Source of the DNA: Agelas oroides
Taxonomy: Eukaryota; Porifera; Demospongiae; Agelasida; Agelasidae
Length of the DNA stretch: 64,000 nucleotides
Reading direction: 5' to 3'
Assembly (NCBI GenBank): GCA_949130485.1
Contig: OX422183.1
Span: forward strand, 7,220,636 to 7,284,635
The position numbers and the translations under genes are program-made. Shown here piece after piece: positions 12,954 to 23,608 of this stretch. Position 1 is the stretch's first letter, and the number at the start of each line of letters is the position of its first letter. The notes below the pieces were generated by a model that saw nothing but the letters and a program-made list of their open reading frames with translations, did not search any database and was not told the DNA's origin.

Positions 12954-13593
12954 TTAAGGTGGCAGGCTACTGTTCTGTGCGTACGGCGTGCGCGTAGCAA
13001 TGAATTAAGATACCGTAATTCCTAATTGAACGTATATATGCGCATGTGCTATTCATTTGAACTTTGAACTCAGCCGTTACGATGCTAGTTATCGAACTTT
13101 TTTGTAACCAAAAATAAAGTCGTGGAGACGGATTTACAACTAGTGAAGACGGTTAAACTACGCAAAAATACAATGCGAAGGGCGACTCGAAGCAGTTTTT
13201 GCGATATCGCCTTCCGTTGCAACGTTGCTTCAAGGAAATTTGGTAAGACAGTAAGTTTTTCTAGTTCAAAACTTTCTATTTCGAGTACCATTTACCGTAG
13301 TGGCAAAAACGTTTCGAGCCGCCCTAGAGTTTATTAATGCGCATCTCCAACAGCGAGATTAAGTTGCTGGCAAACTTCGTACTGTAGATTTTTGGTTAAT
13401 AGTCTGTGGGGACACTCGTGTGCTTACTGTAGCTACAAAGTGAGCTATTTCCACGGTTTTTCCTGTACACATTCACTACCCTCCCTGCTTCATATTCAGT
13501 AGGTTTTGTTGTACTGGGATGAATCCTGTACGAGAAATTTTATGTTGATATATTTCATAAACCACGCCCACCGGGACTATCCCGCCACCTTAA
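12954..13593. mobile_element. TTAA-flanked MITE with a preserved empty-site paralogue
   Basis: The ends read TTAAGGTGGC and GCCACCTTAA. The flanks (AGCTCAAGAAATT on the left; CTTTTGGTGCACATGGTCCC on the right) match, without any insert, a second copy of the target region at about 12613-12680 (GCCCAAGAAATTAAGACTTG, then GTGCACTTGGTCCCTCATGA). This shows both the target and the TTAA specificity. The same termini occur at 44602, 45619 and 46585. Confidence 0.8.
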
Positions 13594-14011
13594 CTTTTGG
13601 TGCACATGGTCCCTCATGAGAGAGTGGGGGTTCGAGCACAAGATTACGTTAGATTGTAATCAGTGCTTATAGTCATCTAAGACAGGCCATTTTTTGTATC
13701 CTTGCACAATGGACATATAGGAAATGTACCCTAACCTGGTAGGGATTCATTTTCGGGCATTGAAGGCAGCTTTGGTCTTAAACAGGTGTTCGTTGGTCGA
13801 GAACCCTGACTACTGCAAAGCTTATTAATCAGTGAGCGTGGTTAGAGTCACAGGATAATTGCAGTGGCTATGAGCAAAATCTGGCAAGTGGCATCTGATC
13901 AGAAATGGATATATGGTGCAATCTTGCTTCTCGTGAAGAATGTAGTGCACTCTTTTCAGCAGCGCCACAGCGCCTACATGTAGGCATACGTAAACGCACC
14001 ATGCTTTACGC

Positions 14012-14249
14012 AGAGCATGTGAAAACAGCCTGGTGAGTCTTTCGTGTGAAAACAGCCTGGTGAGTCTTTCGTGACAGTAGAGCATGTGAAAACAGCCTGG
14101 TGAGTCTTTCGTGTGAAAACAGCCTGGTGAGTCTTTCGTGACAGTAGAGCATGTGAAAACAGCCTGGTGAGTCTTTCGTGACAGTAGAGCATGTGAAAAC
14201 AGCCTGGTGAGTCTTTCGTGTGAAAACAGCCTGGTGAGTCTTTCGTGAC
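14012..14249. repeat. Minisatellite, two alternating unit lengths
   Basis: The core GTGAAAACAGCCTGGTGAGT followed by CTTTCGTG is repeated seven times, with or without an intervening ACAGTAGAGCAT segment. The open minus-strand frames over it come from the repeat and are not genes. Confidence 0.9.
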
Positions 14250-15844
14250 AGTATGTGACAGTGGGAAGCATGTGTAGCGTGAGAATTCAAGGAGTAATCA
14301 ACGATGCTGGTAATATTTGATGATTGACTATAAAACAAGAACACACCACCAACTGACACACTATCAAACAAAACCACAGTGGCAGTGTTGTACCATTACA
14401 AAGAGGTGGCTGTCATTGCGATATGAATGGTACAGCAGGTGGAGCCATTCTATATTGGCCTCTGTTTGGACAGCTGCCCCTAACCCTTTGTAATGGAGAG
14501 CCATCGGCAAAATCAGTGTTCTCACCAGAATTTACAGGCCAAAGGGCACAATTAGTCTCTCATGACCACGCCCCTCATCTTGAATGTAGTGATTGTTAGT
14601 ACCAAACATTTGTTGCATGTGTCAACAAAGCAATGTTCACTAATTGAGTTCTATATTGGGAGTTCAGACAGTTCTTAAGTTCTAAGTAGTTCAAGTGGCT
14701 GTTGAAATATGTTGGTCTTGAGGTGGAATCAAAGGCACATTGTTGGTTTTGGGGCAGACACAAAGGGCACATTAGAGCCCCCAAGTGCCCTTTGGAGAAG
14801 GCCTAGCAAGAACATTGGGAAAAAATCAAATTCCATCCACACTTGATGTGGCATGTTGCCTCATGTTATTGTTATGGGTGTGTCTAATCCAGTTATGATA
14901 TAGACAATAATAAAAGCAAAGTTTTGACCAGAGGGGCTAAGAGAAAGCCTCTAAATTGTTTGATACTACATACTTCTTTCTGAGACAGGAAGAGCAAGCC
15001 AATAAATTGCAAGATACTATGCGGACGCTTCGTGGGACATGTCTGAGTGAGCAGTGCAGTTCTAAACTAGTTTGCTCAGCTTTAGAGTGGATGAAAACTT
15101 ACAGGAATCTAGCCTCGTCCCTAGGCTCCTCGGCCCAAAGAGAGACCAGCTTCTCACAGTTTGCGTATGGTGGTGGGAAGTTGCGAGCATTGAAAAGTAA
15201 CTAAAGCTGTCCACCTATAACTCAACTAGCAGTGTCAAACTGAGCAGAGTTTGCATGAAACACGAAGGTTTTCCCATAAAATTGGTTTTACAGTTCACCA
15301 TGGTTGGCACCCATACATAAACATATTCATGTACTAGTTGCCAGCTCCTCCAGCAGTCAATCACGCTAACAAAAGCCTCCTCCAGCTGGGGGCTGGGACT
15401 ATATCAACAAGCACTTTAGTATTACCATATATGGTGATAGCACATGGTGCTATCCTCATTACGGTGGGTCAATGGTGGGCATTTATTAGAATACATACCC
15501 TTGTGCAAACTAGACTACATTTTTTCCAACCTCAGTGGTTCAGCTTTAGTCTCGTGCCCAGACCCAACCTACGCTTCACGCTGAAGAAAAAATCTCATAC
15601 CATTGCTCAGAGTGGTCCAGTTGAAACACTAGCTTCACTGCTCTAGTTTTCTTGCTATTTAAATCCCACTTTCTTTGTCCTTCCCAGTGACTGGAGTGAT
15701 TTAAGCTTGCGCCATCAAAAGTGGTGACAGGCCTGGAACAATTACCAGCTATAGCCTCATAATCTAGTCAGACCCTTGTTCCCAAATTACTAGCAGAAGT
15801 TGGGTTCATGTATACGTAGGGAAGCTTATTCCAATGGCATTTCT
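14250..15844. other. Gene-free stretch
   Basis: No domain-bearing frame or splice-supported exon was found. About 15115-15140 and 15549-15585 hold single ends of the CCTCGT/AGTCTCGTGCCCAGACC MITE families. Confidence 0.4.
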
Positions 15845-16455
15845 GCTCCTGTTTGCAAGAAACACCAGGCATCATGTGACGTGTTTGCAAGAAGCACCGG
15901 GCATCATGTGACGTGTTTGCAAGAAACACCGGGCATCATGTGATCATGACGTGTTTGCAAGAAACACCCAGGCATCATGTGACGTGTTTGCAGAAACACC
16001 GGGCATCATGTGACGTGTTTGCAAGAAACACCAGGCATCATGTGACGTGTTTGCAGAAACACCGGGCATCATGTGACGTGTTTGCAAGAAACACCGGGCA
16101 TCATGTGACGTGTTTGCAAGAAACACCGGGCATCATGTGACGTGTTTGCAAGAAGCACCGGGCATCATGTGACGTGTTTGCAAGAAACACCGGGCATCAT
16201 GTGACGTGTTTGCAAGAAACACCGGGCATCATGTGACGTGTTTGCAAGAAACACCGGGCATCATGTGACGTGTTTGCAAGAAGCACCGGGCATCATGTGA
16301 CGTGTTTGCAAGAAACACCGGGCATCATGTGACGTGTTTGCAAGAAACACCGGGCATCATGTGACGTGTTTGCAAGAAACACCGGGCATCATGTGACGTG
16401 TTTGCAAGAAACACATGTGGACGTGTTGCAAGAAACACCAGGCATCATGTGACGT
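15845..16455. repeat. 32-bp minisatellite, about 19 copies
   Basis: The unit is GTGTTTGCAAGAAACACC followed by GGGCATCATGTGAC. Copies are nearly identical, with occasional A/G swaps, one-base losses and one expanded unit. There are no unique spacers, so it is not a CRISPR array. Confidence 0.92.
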
Positions 16456-17449
16456 GTATTTCCCCACCAAATTACTGCTGGGACAAGCTTGTGTGTGATA
16501 AAGTGCTGACTAACTCTCCGCTGTATTGTCTAAACCGCCATAATCCACAGAGTTTATCTTTAAGACTTTGTCAACATGATTGCAAAACAACAGAAAGAAT
16601 TGTGCAAGCAAAAGGAGCAGAATACTCTATGACACGCGCAGGCGGGGCACAAGACTACGGAATACTCTATGACACTGCTTGTTGTCGCTCCCTCCAAACA
16701 GCGCAAATCAGTGCCAGTTTCAAACTCAATGGTATATTACACCGAAGTGGTTCGATACACCAAAAGATGTGAGCTGGTCTGCGCAATCAATTGCAACGTA
16801 ATAAACACACAGGCCGGAGGAAGAGATTAAATTCGAGTACGTTAGTGCCATACTTCACTCTGTTTTACCTGGCTTTTGTTCTGTTAGACAAATTGGGTAT
16901 CCCTGCTCTTGTCTGTGTACGCTCACAACGCACCACTTTCAAAAAAAGGCTGCTCTTACAGTCTCGACTAAAGTGGGCATTAAATAGAATATTCACAGAC
17001 TGCATTTTATATTTAAGGCTTGGCTTATTAGTGTGTCAATCTTTGACTTCTGAAAAGAGCCTGCATGTTAGTGTACACGTGTTGTATGTTCGGCCACTTT
17101 CTAAGAAAGTACCTTCACATTGAGGTAAAGGCAAATACCGAAAAATTATGCGGCCAAGCATTTGTCGAAGACTATTTATGTACAAAGTTAACATACTGAA
17201 CAGATTTGTGATGGAATGTAAAGTGCGCATGTACAGTAGCTCCGTTCTTCAAAGGTATAGTCTAAGTAGACAGCAAAGGTGGGGATTAAATAGAATGCTC
17301 ATACACTGCAATATTGTTGGCCTTGTGAGCATGTCAATCTTTGATACCTGACAAAAGCATGTGTGTCTAACGTCTTGCACTCCCTAAGAATAAAGAAAGT
17401 AATTTTTACAGCCAAATTAATGCAAGGACTGAAAAGCCAAGTGGTCTAG

Positions 17450-18295
17450 CCAAGAGCGCATAAGAACGGGTGGCTAGAGAAGGAGCGTGTAACTCCAGGA
17501 AAATTTGAAATCGGTCAGTTACCGTCAGTACTAAAAATAGTAACACATACTGTGCATGCTGGTAGACATAAGCCATTGTTGCTAAGCACGTGACTGGGTG
17601 TTCTATTTTTAGTACGGTTCAATAATTTTGACCGACTACAGGTTTCTATTGCAGAGGTCGAAATAAGGTTTATTGAATGTCTGCATGGTCACTATGTCCT
17701 AGCACTTATGATGTTGAGTGGTCATATTTACAATCTGTCTGGACGTGCTTGTCACAGTCATCCAATTTTATATCTGTATTTTATATCTGTATATACCCAT
17801 AACGACAGTATATATAACCTTTAGCCCAACGCACATGCGCAGAAATCAACCGCGTGTTACGACAGGTCGATTTTTGAGTTGTGTAGCTATACTTAGCTTG
17901 GTTTGAAATGAACCTACTTTACGCTGGAAATAGTCAGAAGAGAAGCCAGTAAAGTCTGAACGAGATACAACGGTGGAAAAGCCGGTAGCTACTCGACATT
18001 GCATGCCAGCGTTCATGAAAATGAGATGTGAAACGAGCTCGTGCTGTCACTTACAGAAGGTAGCGTACTTGAGGCGTAGTTTCCTGGTACTGTCTGCCTC
18101 GTCTCGTCTCTACTGGAAGTGATCCGCAGCAGTTGGGTCGGGCTTGCGAGACTACGAACGGTCGGTCATGCCTACCGACCACTTACATTTATGGTTGGTC
18201 ATTGCAATAAAACGCGCGGAATTTGACCGATGACCGCATGTAATTTCGACCTCTGCTATTGGAGTTTACACACTCTTACTCATGCACTCTTGTCT
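17450..18295. mobile_element. AAGAGCGCATAAGAA-family MITE interrupted by a second MITE
   Basis: The left part starts CCAAGAGCGCATAAGAACGG. The right part (from 18257) has TTTACACACTCTTACTCATG. Compared with the intact 240-bp copies at 21631 and 22391, the reading is broken in the TTCTATTGGAGTT segment by the 17651-18256 element. Confidence 0.75.
17651..18256. mobile_element. Nested MITE with GCAGAGGTCGAAAT termini
   Basis: The left terminus GCAGAGGTCGAAAT is matched by ATTTCGACCTCTGC at the right. The host sequence TATT is present on both sides, consistent with a 4-bp target duplication. No transposase is visible. Confidence 0.75.
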
Positions 18296-18356
18296 AGCTT
18301 AATTATAGAACACTCACACACTGCAATATTTTACTAGTGAGATGATTCATCATCAT

Positions 18357-18895
18357 GGGGCGAGCCTGAGCAAGCAGCAAACTGCTGATTTACTAATTTG
18401 TCGTGGCACACGCAGGATTTGTCACTGTCGACTGTTTAAGCCAAACTTGATAATGGGGGGGAAGAAATACATCATTGCTATGCCAGCTGTTTCTCCAGCC
18501 AGGGCAGCTAATGTGGCTACACATGCATGGACTAAGCTTACACCGAAATCACGAGCTAAATTCCTGGCGTTTAGCTAGTGTCGTTTATGCATGGCCCTTA
18601 CCTCAGTGAAGCGACCTCAACCACCGTCCATATGAGTAAATTTGTACCGCCTGTGAGCGGACTGGTTGGTAGAAGCACAAAGCAGAGTTAAGTTGCCACG
18701 CGTGCTTCAACTTCAGTGGTCTTCGCTCCCGCTGCACTCGGACAGTTCACATGCTTGATAATCGATCTTCGTGAAATATTTGAATACGCTTATTTGAAAT
18801 TTACAGTAAGTGGTCGGTCCAAACAAACAAGCAAGCATACACACACGCGTGCGCAATGCAGTCACGCTAGTGTGGGGCTCGCTCAGGCTCGCCCC
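18357..18895. mobile_element. MITE with GGGGCGAGCCTGAGC termini
   Basis: The left end GGGGCGAGCCTGAGCAAGC is matched by GCTCGCTCAGGCTCGCCCC at the right with few mismatches. The interior has only short reading frames with no domain. Confidence 0.65.
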
Positions 18896-19324
18896 AATTA
18901 AGGCTTGCCTTCTTAGCATGTCAATCTTTGATCAGTGCTTGAATGTTTGTACACACGTGTTGTATGTTTCGCTATAGTCTCAGAACCAGCACTTCTCCTC
19001 CACATGTGATGGTCCGGTCCTGAGACTAGTTTGGCTCAAGCTTGCCACTGTGCAGGACAGAGGCAGATGAAAGGAAGGGAGTTAAAGGGTCAAGGATCAG
19101 ATGAAAGGAGCGGCTGAAAGCTGAGTGGTCTAACTTGGAAAGTACCTCTGTATAAGTACAGCTAATTTGCCATGGAATGTGAACTACTACACGTGCCACA
19201 ATTACAACAGTTCCCTTTCTTCAAAGATATATATTAATAGGGCATGCAACAGTACAAAAACGTGGCAGTGCTGGACAGAAATCCAATGTTATTACACTGC
19301 AAATTTTGCCCGCTCACCAAATCC

Positions 19325-19742
19325 AGAGGAGGTTGGAAGCTAGTAATTAGCTACACACGCAGGATAGTAATTAGTACTACGTGATGACGTAATCACACGG
19401 GCTGCCATTCAGGCCCATAGTAAAATGTGAAATCAATTGACACAACAGCGCACTCGCTTGTTTGGAACAAAACTCACTCAGTGGACACCGCCAGGTGAGC
19501 TCTAGATCGTCGACTATAATCCTTCGTTATAAGCGAAGCATTTGAGCGGTTCCTGGGGAATCCCGTCAGACTACTCTGCACATCATAAAATGCCATAGCG
19601 GGTGATCTAGAACTCACCTGGCAGTATCCAGTGAGCAAGTTGCATTCTGAACAAGCGAGGCAGTCCACACGATTACATCATCCACAAAGCACTAATTGCT
19701 ATCCCGCACGCATCACTAATTACTAGCTTCCAACCTCCTCTG
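19325..19742. mobile_element. MITE / foldback with long inverted arms
   Basis: The left end contains GAGGAGGTTGGAAGCTAGTA and the right end its reverse complement. Additional inverted pairs (GATGACGTAATC / GATTACATCATC; GCCAGGTGAGCTCTAGATC / GATCTAGAACTCACCTGGC) run inward, so most of the unit is two degenerate arms. Confidence 0.75.
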
Positions 19743-19820
19743 CACCAAATCTGAAGTGTTGTTGGGGCTCATACATGCTTTGTTGGTGTATCAGAAGTTC
19801 ATGTGACCCATGTCCTAAAA

Positions 19821-20131
19821 TAGTCTCGTGCCCACACCCAACCCTCTCACTAGGAAAGGGTCTGGTGTCACAAGCCTGAATCCTTGGGCTTGCAGAAGTG
19901 TTGACGCCTTGTAATTGTTAGTGTAGAGTTACAAATTGCTCAGTGTTGGATAATGCACACTTTGAGCAGTACGATTGAAGTACTTGTTCTTGCTTCCGCA
20001 TTATTCCAATAAACGCTGCTCTGCGATTTGATTGGCCACTCCACACTTCTGGAGCTAGCCCAAGGATTTGGACATGTGACACCAGACCCCTTCTCCTCCC
20101 GTAAGCTGGGTGGGGTCTGGGCAGGAGACTA
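19821..20131. mobile_element. MITE with TAGTCTCGTGCCCA-type termini
   Basis: The element runs from TAGTCTCGTGCCCACACCCA to GGGGTCTGGGCAGGAGACTA. Inner inverted segments carry GGTCTGGTGTCACAAGCC and its partner. A close relative lies at about 30223-30506 inside an intron of the HARE-HTH/TBRG1-like gene. Confidence 0.7.
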
Positions 20132-20924
20132 CATGTAGGCCTAAAAAGTCATGTACATACCAAGACATGGTGCTTTCCTTCCTAGCCTTCAAGAGCATGT
20201 TTAAATTGGGCGTGGCAGTCGAGAAAGCAACTGAATATCCTTAATCACACACATGCTGAGGATGATGCCTTCAAGGGAGCACATGACGAGGTGTGATTTC
20301 CAAGAATGCATATTACTAAAGACAAAGTGTTTGGTAAATGAGCAACATCCTGCAGGGGGATACTCTGACATGAACTAGGCATTGTGCCCACTGCCAGTGC
20401 CAGCTGCAAACACCAAATAATTGTATTTCTGAGCATCAGTAGTGATTCGGGATTAACAAAGCATCCATCAAAAACAGAAGGACTATCAGTCACTATCAAA
20501 ATAAAAATATTTATACATCAGAATAAACAACATCTCCCCAGCATTCCCCACTGTACATGTAGTTGGAAGCAATCAAGGAGGTAGTGAAGGCCTTTGAATG
20601 AGGCTAAGGTCACCACTCTCTTTGGCTGTCACACGGGAGCTACATCCTGTTTGGGATAAACAAACGCAAAGTTCTTAGTGTAATGTAGCATGTCATGTAG
20701 TTCGTGTCACCAGGGTTGTCCTGAAATATGCAACATTCAACAAATCGTATATGTTGTACTGTATGTATACAAACTTTAATGCAACAGAATACATGTACTA
20801 TGCACAGAAAATTTTTTTTCACTGACGAACTGATTAGTCGAATGCAGTATAAAGACTGTTTTGAGAGACATTCGGGAGGGACACTTGGACTGTGAGTTAC
20901 TAGCCTTGCACTCAAGCTCTCACC

Positions 20925-21365
20925 TCAAAGACAAGGGGAGGAGACAGTCTGGGAACGAGGCTAGCCAAAGACAAGGGGAGGAGACAGTCTGGGAATGAGG
21001 CTAGCCAAAGACTGGGGGAGGAGACAGTCTGGGAACGAGGCTAGCCAAAGACAAGGGGAGGAGACAGTATGGGAAAAAGGGTAGCCAAAGACAAGGGGAG
21101 GAGACAGTCTGGGAATGAGGCTAGCCAAAGACTGGGGGAGGAGACAGTCTGGGAACGAGGCTAGCCAAAGACAAGGGGAGGAGACAGTCTGGGACCGAGG
21201 CTAGCCAAAGACAAGGGGAGGAGACAGTCTGGGAATGAGGCTAGCCAAAGACAAGGGGAGGAGACAGTCTGGGAACGAGGCTAGTCAAAGACAGGGGGAG
21301 GAGACAGCCTGGGAACGAGGCTAGTCAAAGACAGGGGGATGAGACAGTCTGGGAACAAGGGTAGT
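20925..21365. repeat. 40-bp tandem array built from a MITE end
   Basis: About eleven copies of a 40-bp unit: GAGACAGTCTGGGAACGAGG then CTAGCCAAAGACAAGGGGAG. The GGGAACGAGGCTAG part is the right terminus of the TAGCCTCGTTCCCAGGC MITE family, so a MITE end appears to have been captured and amplified in tandem. Confidence 0.9.
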
Positions 21366-21630
21366 GTCAGATAGACATGCAAAGCACATAAACTTATCTG
21401 TCCCCAGTATATTGAAGGCCAAGCTATAATGAAAGTGCATTGCGTAGCTTTGGCTCGCAGTCCTTGGGCAAGACATTACAAGGAATAACCCCGAGATGTT
21501 TCATCAGGCACTGCCCCTTGTGGATCTACCTTCTGTCAATTAACCCAAGCACAGGTGATGAGGCCTGGTATGGGGCTGAAATGTGCCCTGCACAGTTGGT
21601 GATTCTGCTTAGAGGTATGTGGTTCACCAA

Positions 21631-21873
21631 GAGCGCATAAGAACAGGCGGCTTGAATAAGAGCATGTAACCCCTAATAGAAGCCCATAGTCCAGTCAAAA
21701 TTATTGAACTTCACTAAAAATAGAACATCCAGTCACGTGCTTATAGTAACAATGGCTTATGTCTACACAGCATGCACAGTATGTGTTACTATTCGCAGTA
21801 TGTGTTAATACCGGTTTCAAATTTTACGGAGTTACATGCTCTTACTCCAGCCACCCATTCTTGTGTGCTCTTG
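21631..21873. mobile_element. MITE of the AAGAGCGCATAAGAA family, intact
   Basis: Begins CCAAGAGCGCATAAGAACAG and ends with CACCCATTCTTGTGTGCTCTTGG. The inner arms share TAGAAGCCCATAGTCCAGTC-like and TTACATGCTCTTACTCCAGC segments with the other copies. No coding capacity. Confidence 0.75.
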
Positions 21874-22390
21874 GTTCAGCAATTATTAATGTGCATGTAT
21901 ACGCACAGACGCAATCACAGAAAAGAGGATTTTCTGTTCTCTACTAACAACTTGGGGTACAATAACTAGCAATTTCTCGTCTGGTTCTTTAGCTCACCTG
22001 ATGGTGGTAGGAAGATGTGGGGGACCGCTGCTGGGATGACGGGGAGTGGGCGGGGCTTGAGTTGGGGTGATCACGGTCGTTTGTTCCTATATTCATCGCT
22101 CATGAAAAGGGTGGGTATAATCTGCAATCTGGTGGAAAGGGAGATCAGAACATTAAGTACATTTAAATGACCTGTCATATTAATTAAGTTAAAACCCTTT
22201 AAACCCTATAGGTTACATTGTACTGTGGTTCAGTTTTGGAGTCAGAGCTTGAACAGAAATGGAGATACAGTATGTTAAAGTATAGGCCTGTCATATTAAG
22301 TTGCACGCATGTGAAGCTAGTCTGCTCCCAAGACATTTCTACTTATAAATGAAAGTAGCGTGGTCCATTTGAAAGTACTAGTTAGTGCCA

Positions 22391-22634
22391 CCAAGAGCGC
22401 ATAAGAATGGGCGGCTTGAGTAATAGCGTGTAACTCTGTAAAATTTGAAACCGGTCAGAATTTACCACCAGTACTAAAATAGTAACATGTACTACGCAGC
22501 TGCGCATAGACATAAGGCATTGTTGCTAAGCATGTGACTGGGTGTTCTATTTTTGGTACAGTTCAACAATTTTGACTGGACTATGGGCTTCTATTGGAGT
22601 TACTCGAGCCGCCCGTTCTTATGCACTCCTGGTA
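22391..22634. mobile_element. MITE of the AAGAGCGCATAAGAA family, intact
   Basis: Begins ACCAAGAGCGCATAAGAATG and ends GCCCGTTCTTATGCACTCCTGG. It is roughly collinear with the reverse complement of the 21631 copy and provides the reference length for the interrupted copies at 2700 and 17450. Confidence 0.75.
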
Positions 22635-23053
22635 CAAGCAATGGAACACTGCCCTGGAAACAAGCCCTCCCCCCTATCCAAATCTTCGACTTTTCGCTCC
22701 CTCTTCACCAATTTTCTAAATAACGCCCTGCTGCATGCATTTAATGTATGAGATAGCAGTCCCATCTCCCGGTCACCCCAGTGCAGGTGATAAGGCCTGG
22801 TAATGTGTTTTGCCCAGTGAGTCACTATATAAGATCCAGGTCTGCCTTTTTCAGGGAGATGTGGCTCACTCATTGCTGATGCAGAAAGCCTCATACATGG
22901 AACAATAGTGCTTAGCTTCTTCAATAAATACAGGCCATATGCTAAGCAACGGAATTTGAGTAAGCTCACGTTGAGTGCTCGACTAAGATTCTAGCTATAT
23001 GCACAAGATTGAGAGCATGCATACATTCGAAGTTACAGGGCCTGAGAACATAC

Positions 23054-23190
23054 TAGCCTCGTTCCCAGGCCTTCTCACCGTCCAGTTTTTGATCGCTTGC
23101 AGTATACAAAAACGGAGGGGGAAGGCCTGGTCCATTTTATCACGTGAATGACGTTTTGTCTACCTAGGTACGTAGACAGAGGGGGGGGAG
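23054..23190. repeat. Interspersed repeat (about 130 bp), third copy
   Basis: Contains TAGCCTCGTTCCCAGGCC, ATCGCTTGCAGTATACAAAA, GGCCTGGTCCATTTTATCAC and CTACCTAGGTACGTAGACAG in the same order as copies at 1562 and 12345. It shares its left end with the MITE family but lacks the matching right end. Confidence 0.65.
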
Positions 23191-23288
23191 GTGTTCTCAA
23201 TCGAAGGAACGCCTGAGAACATAACATACCACAAGCATACACATAAGAAGTGGTATGAGGCCAAGCAAAGTATAGACCTAATGTCCTT

Positions 23289-23608
23289 TAGCCTCGTTCC
23301 CAGGCCGTTCCCGCCTCCAGTTTTTAATCGCTTGCAGTATGCAAAAAAAAAACAGAAGAGGAAGGCCTGGGAGAAAGAGTCACATGTGTGACGTCAGGTA
23401 GACGTGAGGAGGGGCGGTGCACGAAGAATCTCGAGGGTCTTCTTGTAATATCTTGTCCAAGAACTTGTGACCGCAACGTTCGAAAGACAGCATCAATACA
23501 GCTCGTTGTTCGGTAGACTCGAGGCTGATCAACGCAAAGTTTGTGTGTATCCGGGGTTTTTTTTTGCATACTGCAAGCGATCAAAAACTGGAAGCGGGAA
23601 CGAGGCTA
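23289..23608. mobile_element. MITE, TAGCCTCGTTCCCAGGC family
   Basis: The left end is TAGCCTCGTTCCCAGGCCGT with CCAGTTTTTAATCGCTTGCA inside. The right end has TGCAAGCGATCAAAAACTGG and finishes GGGAACGAGGCTA. The inverted arms are about 60 bp. Confidence 0.8.

Noticed and set aside
15845-16455. CRISPR-like regular array
   Set aside because: The 32-bp units are directly adjacent with no unique spacers, and the genome is eukaryotic.
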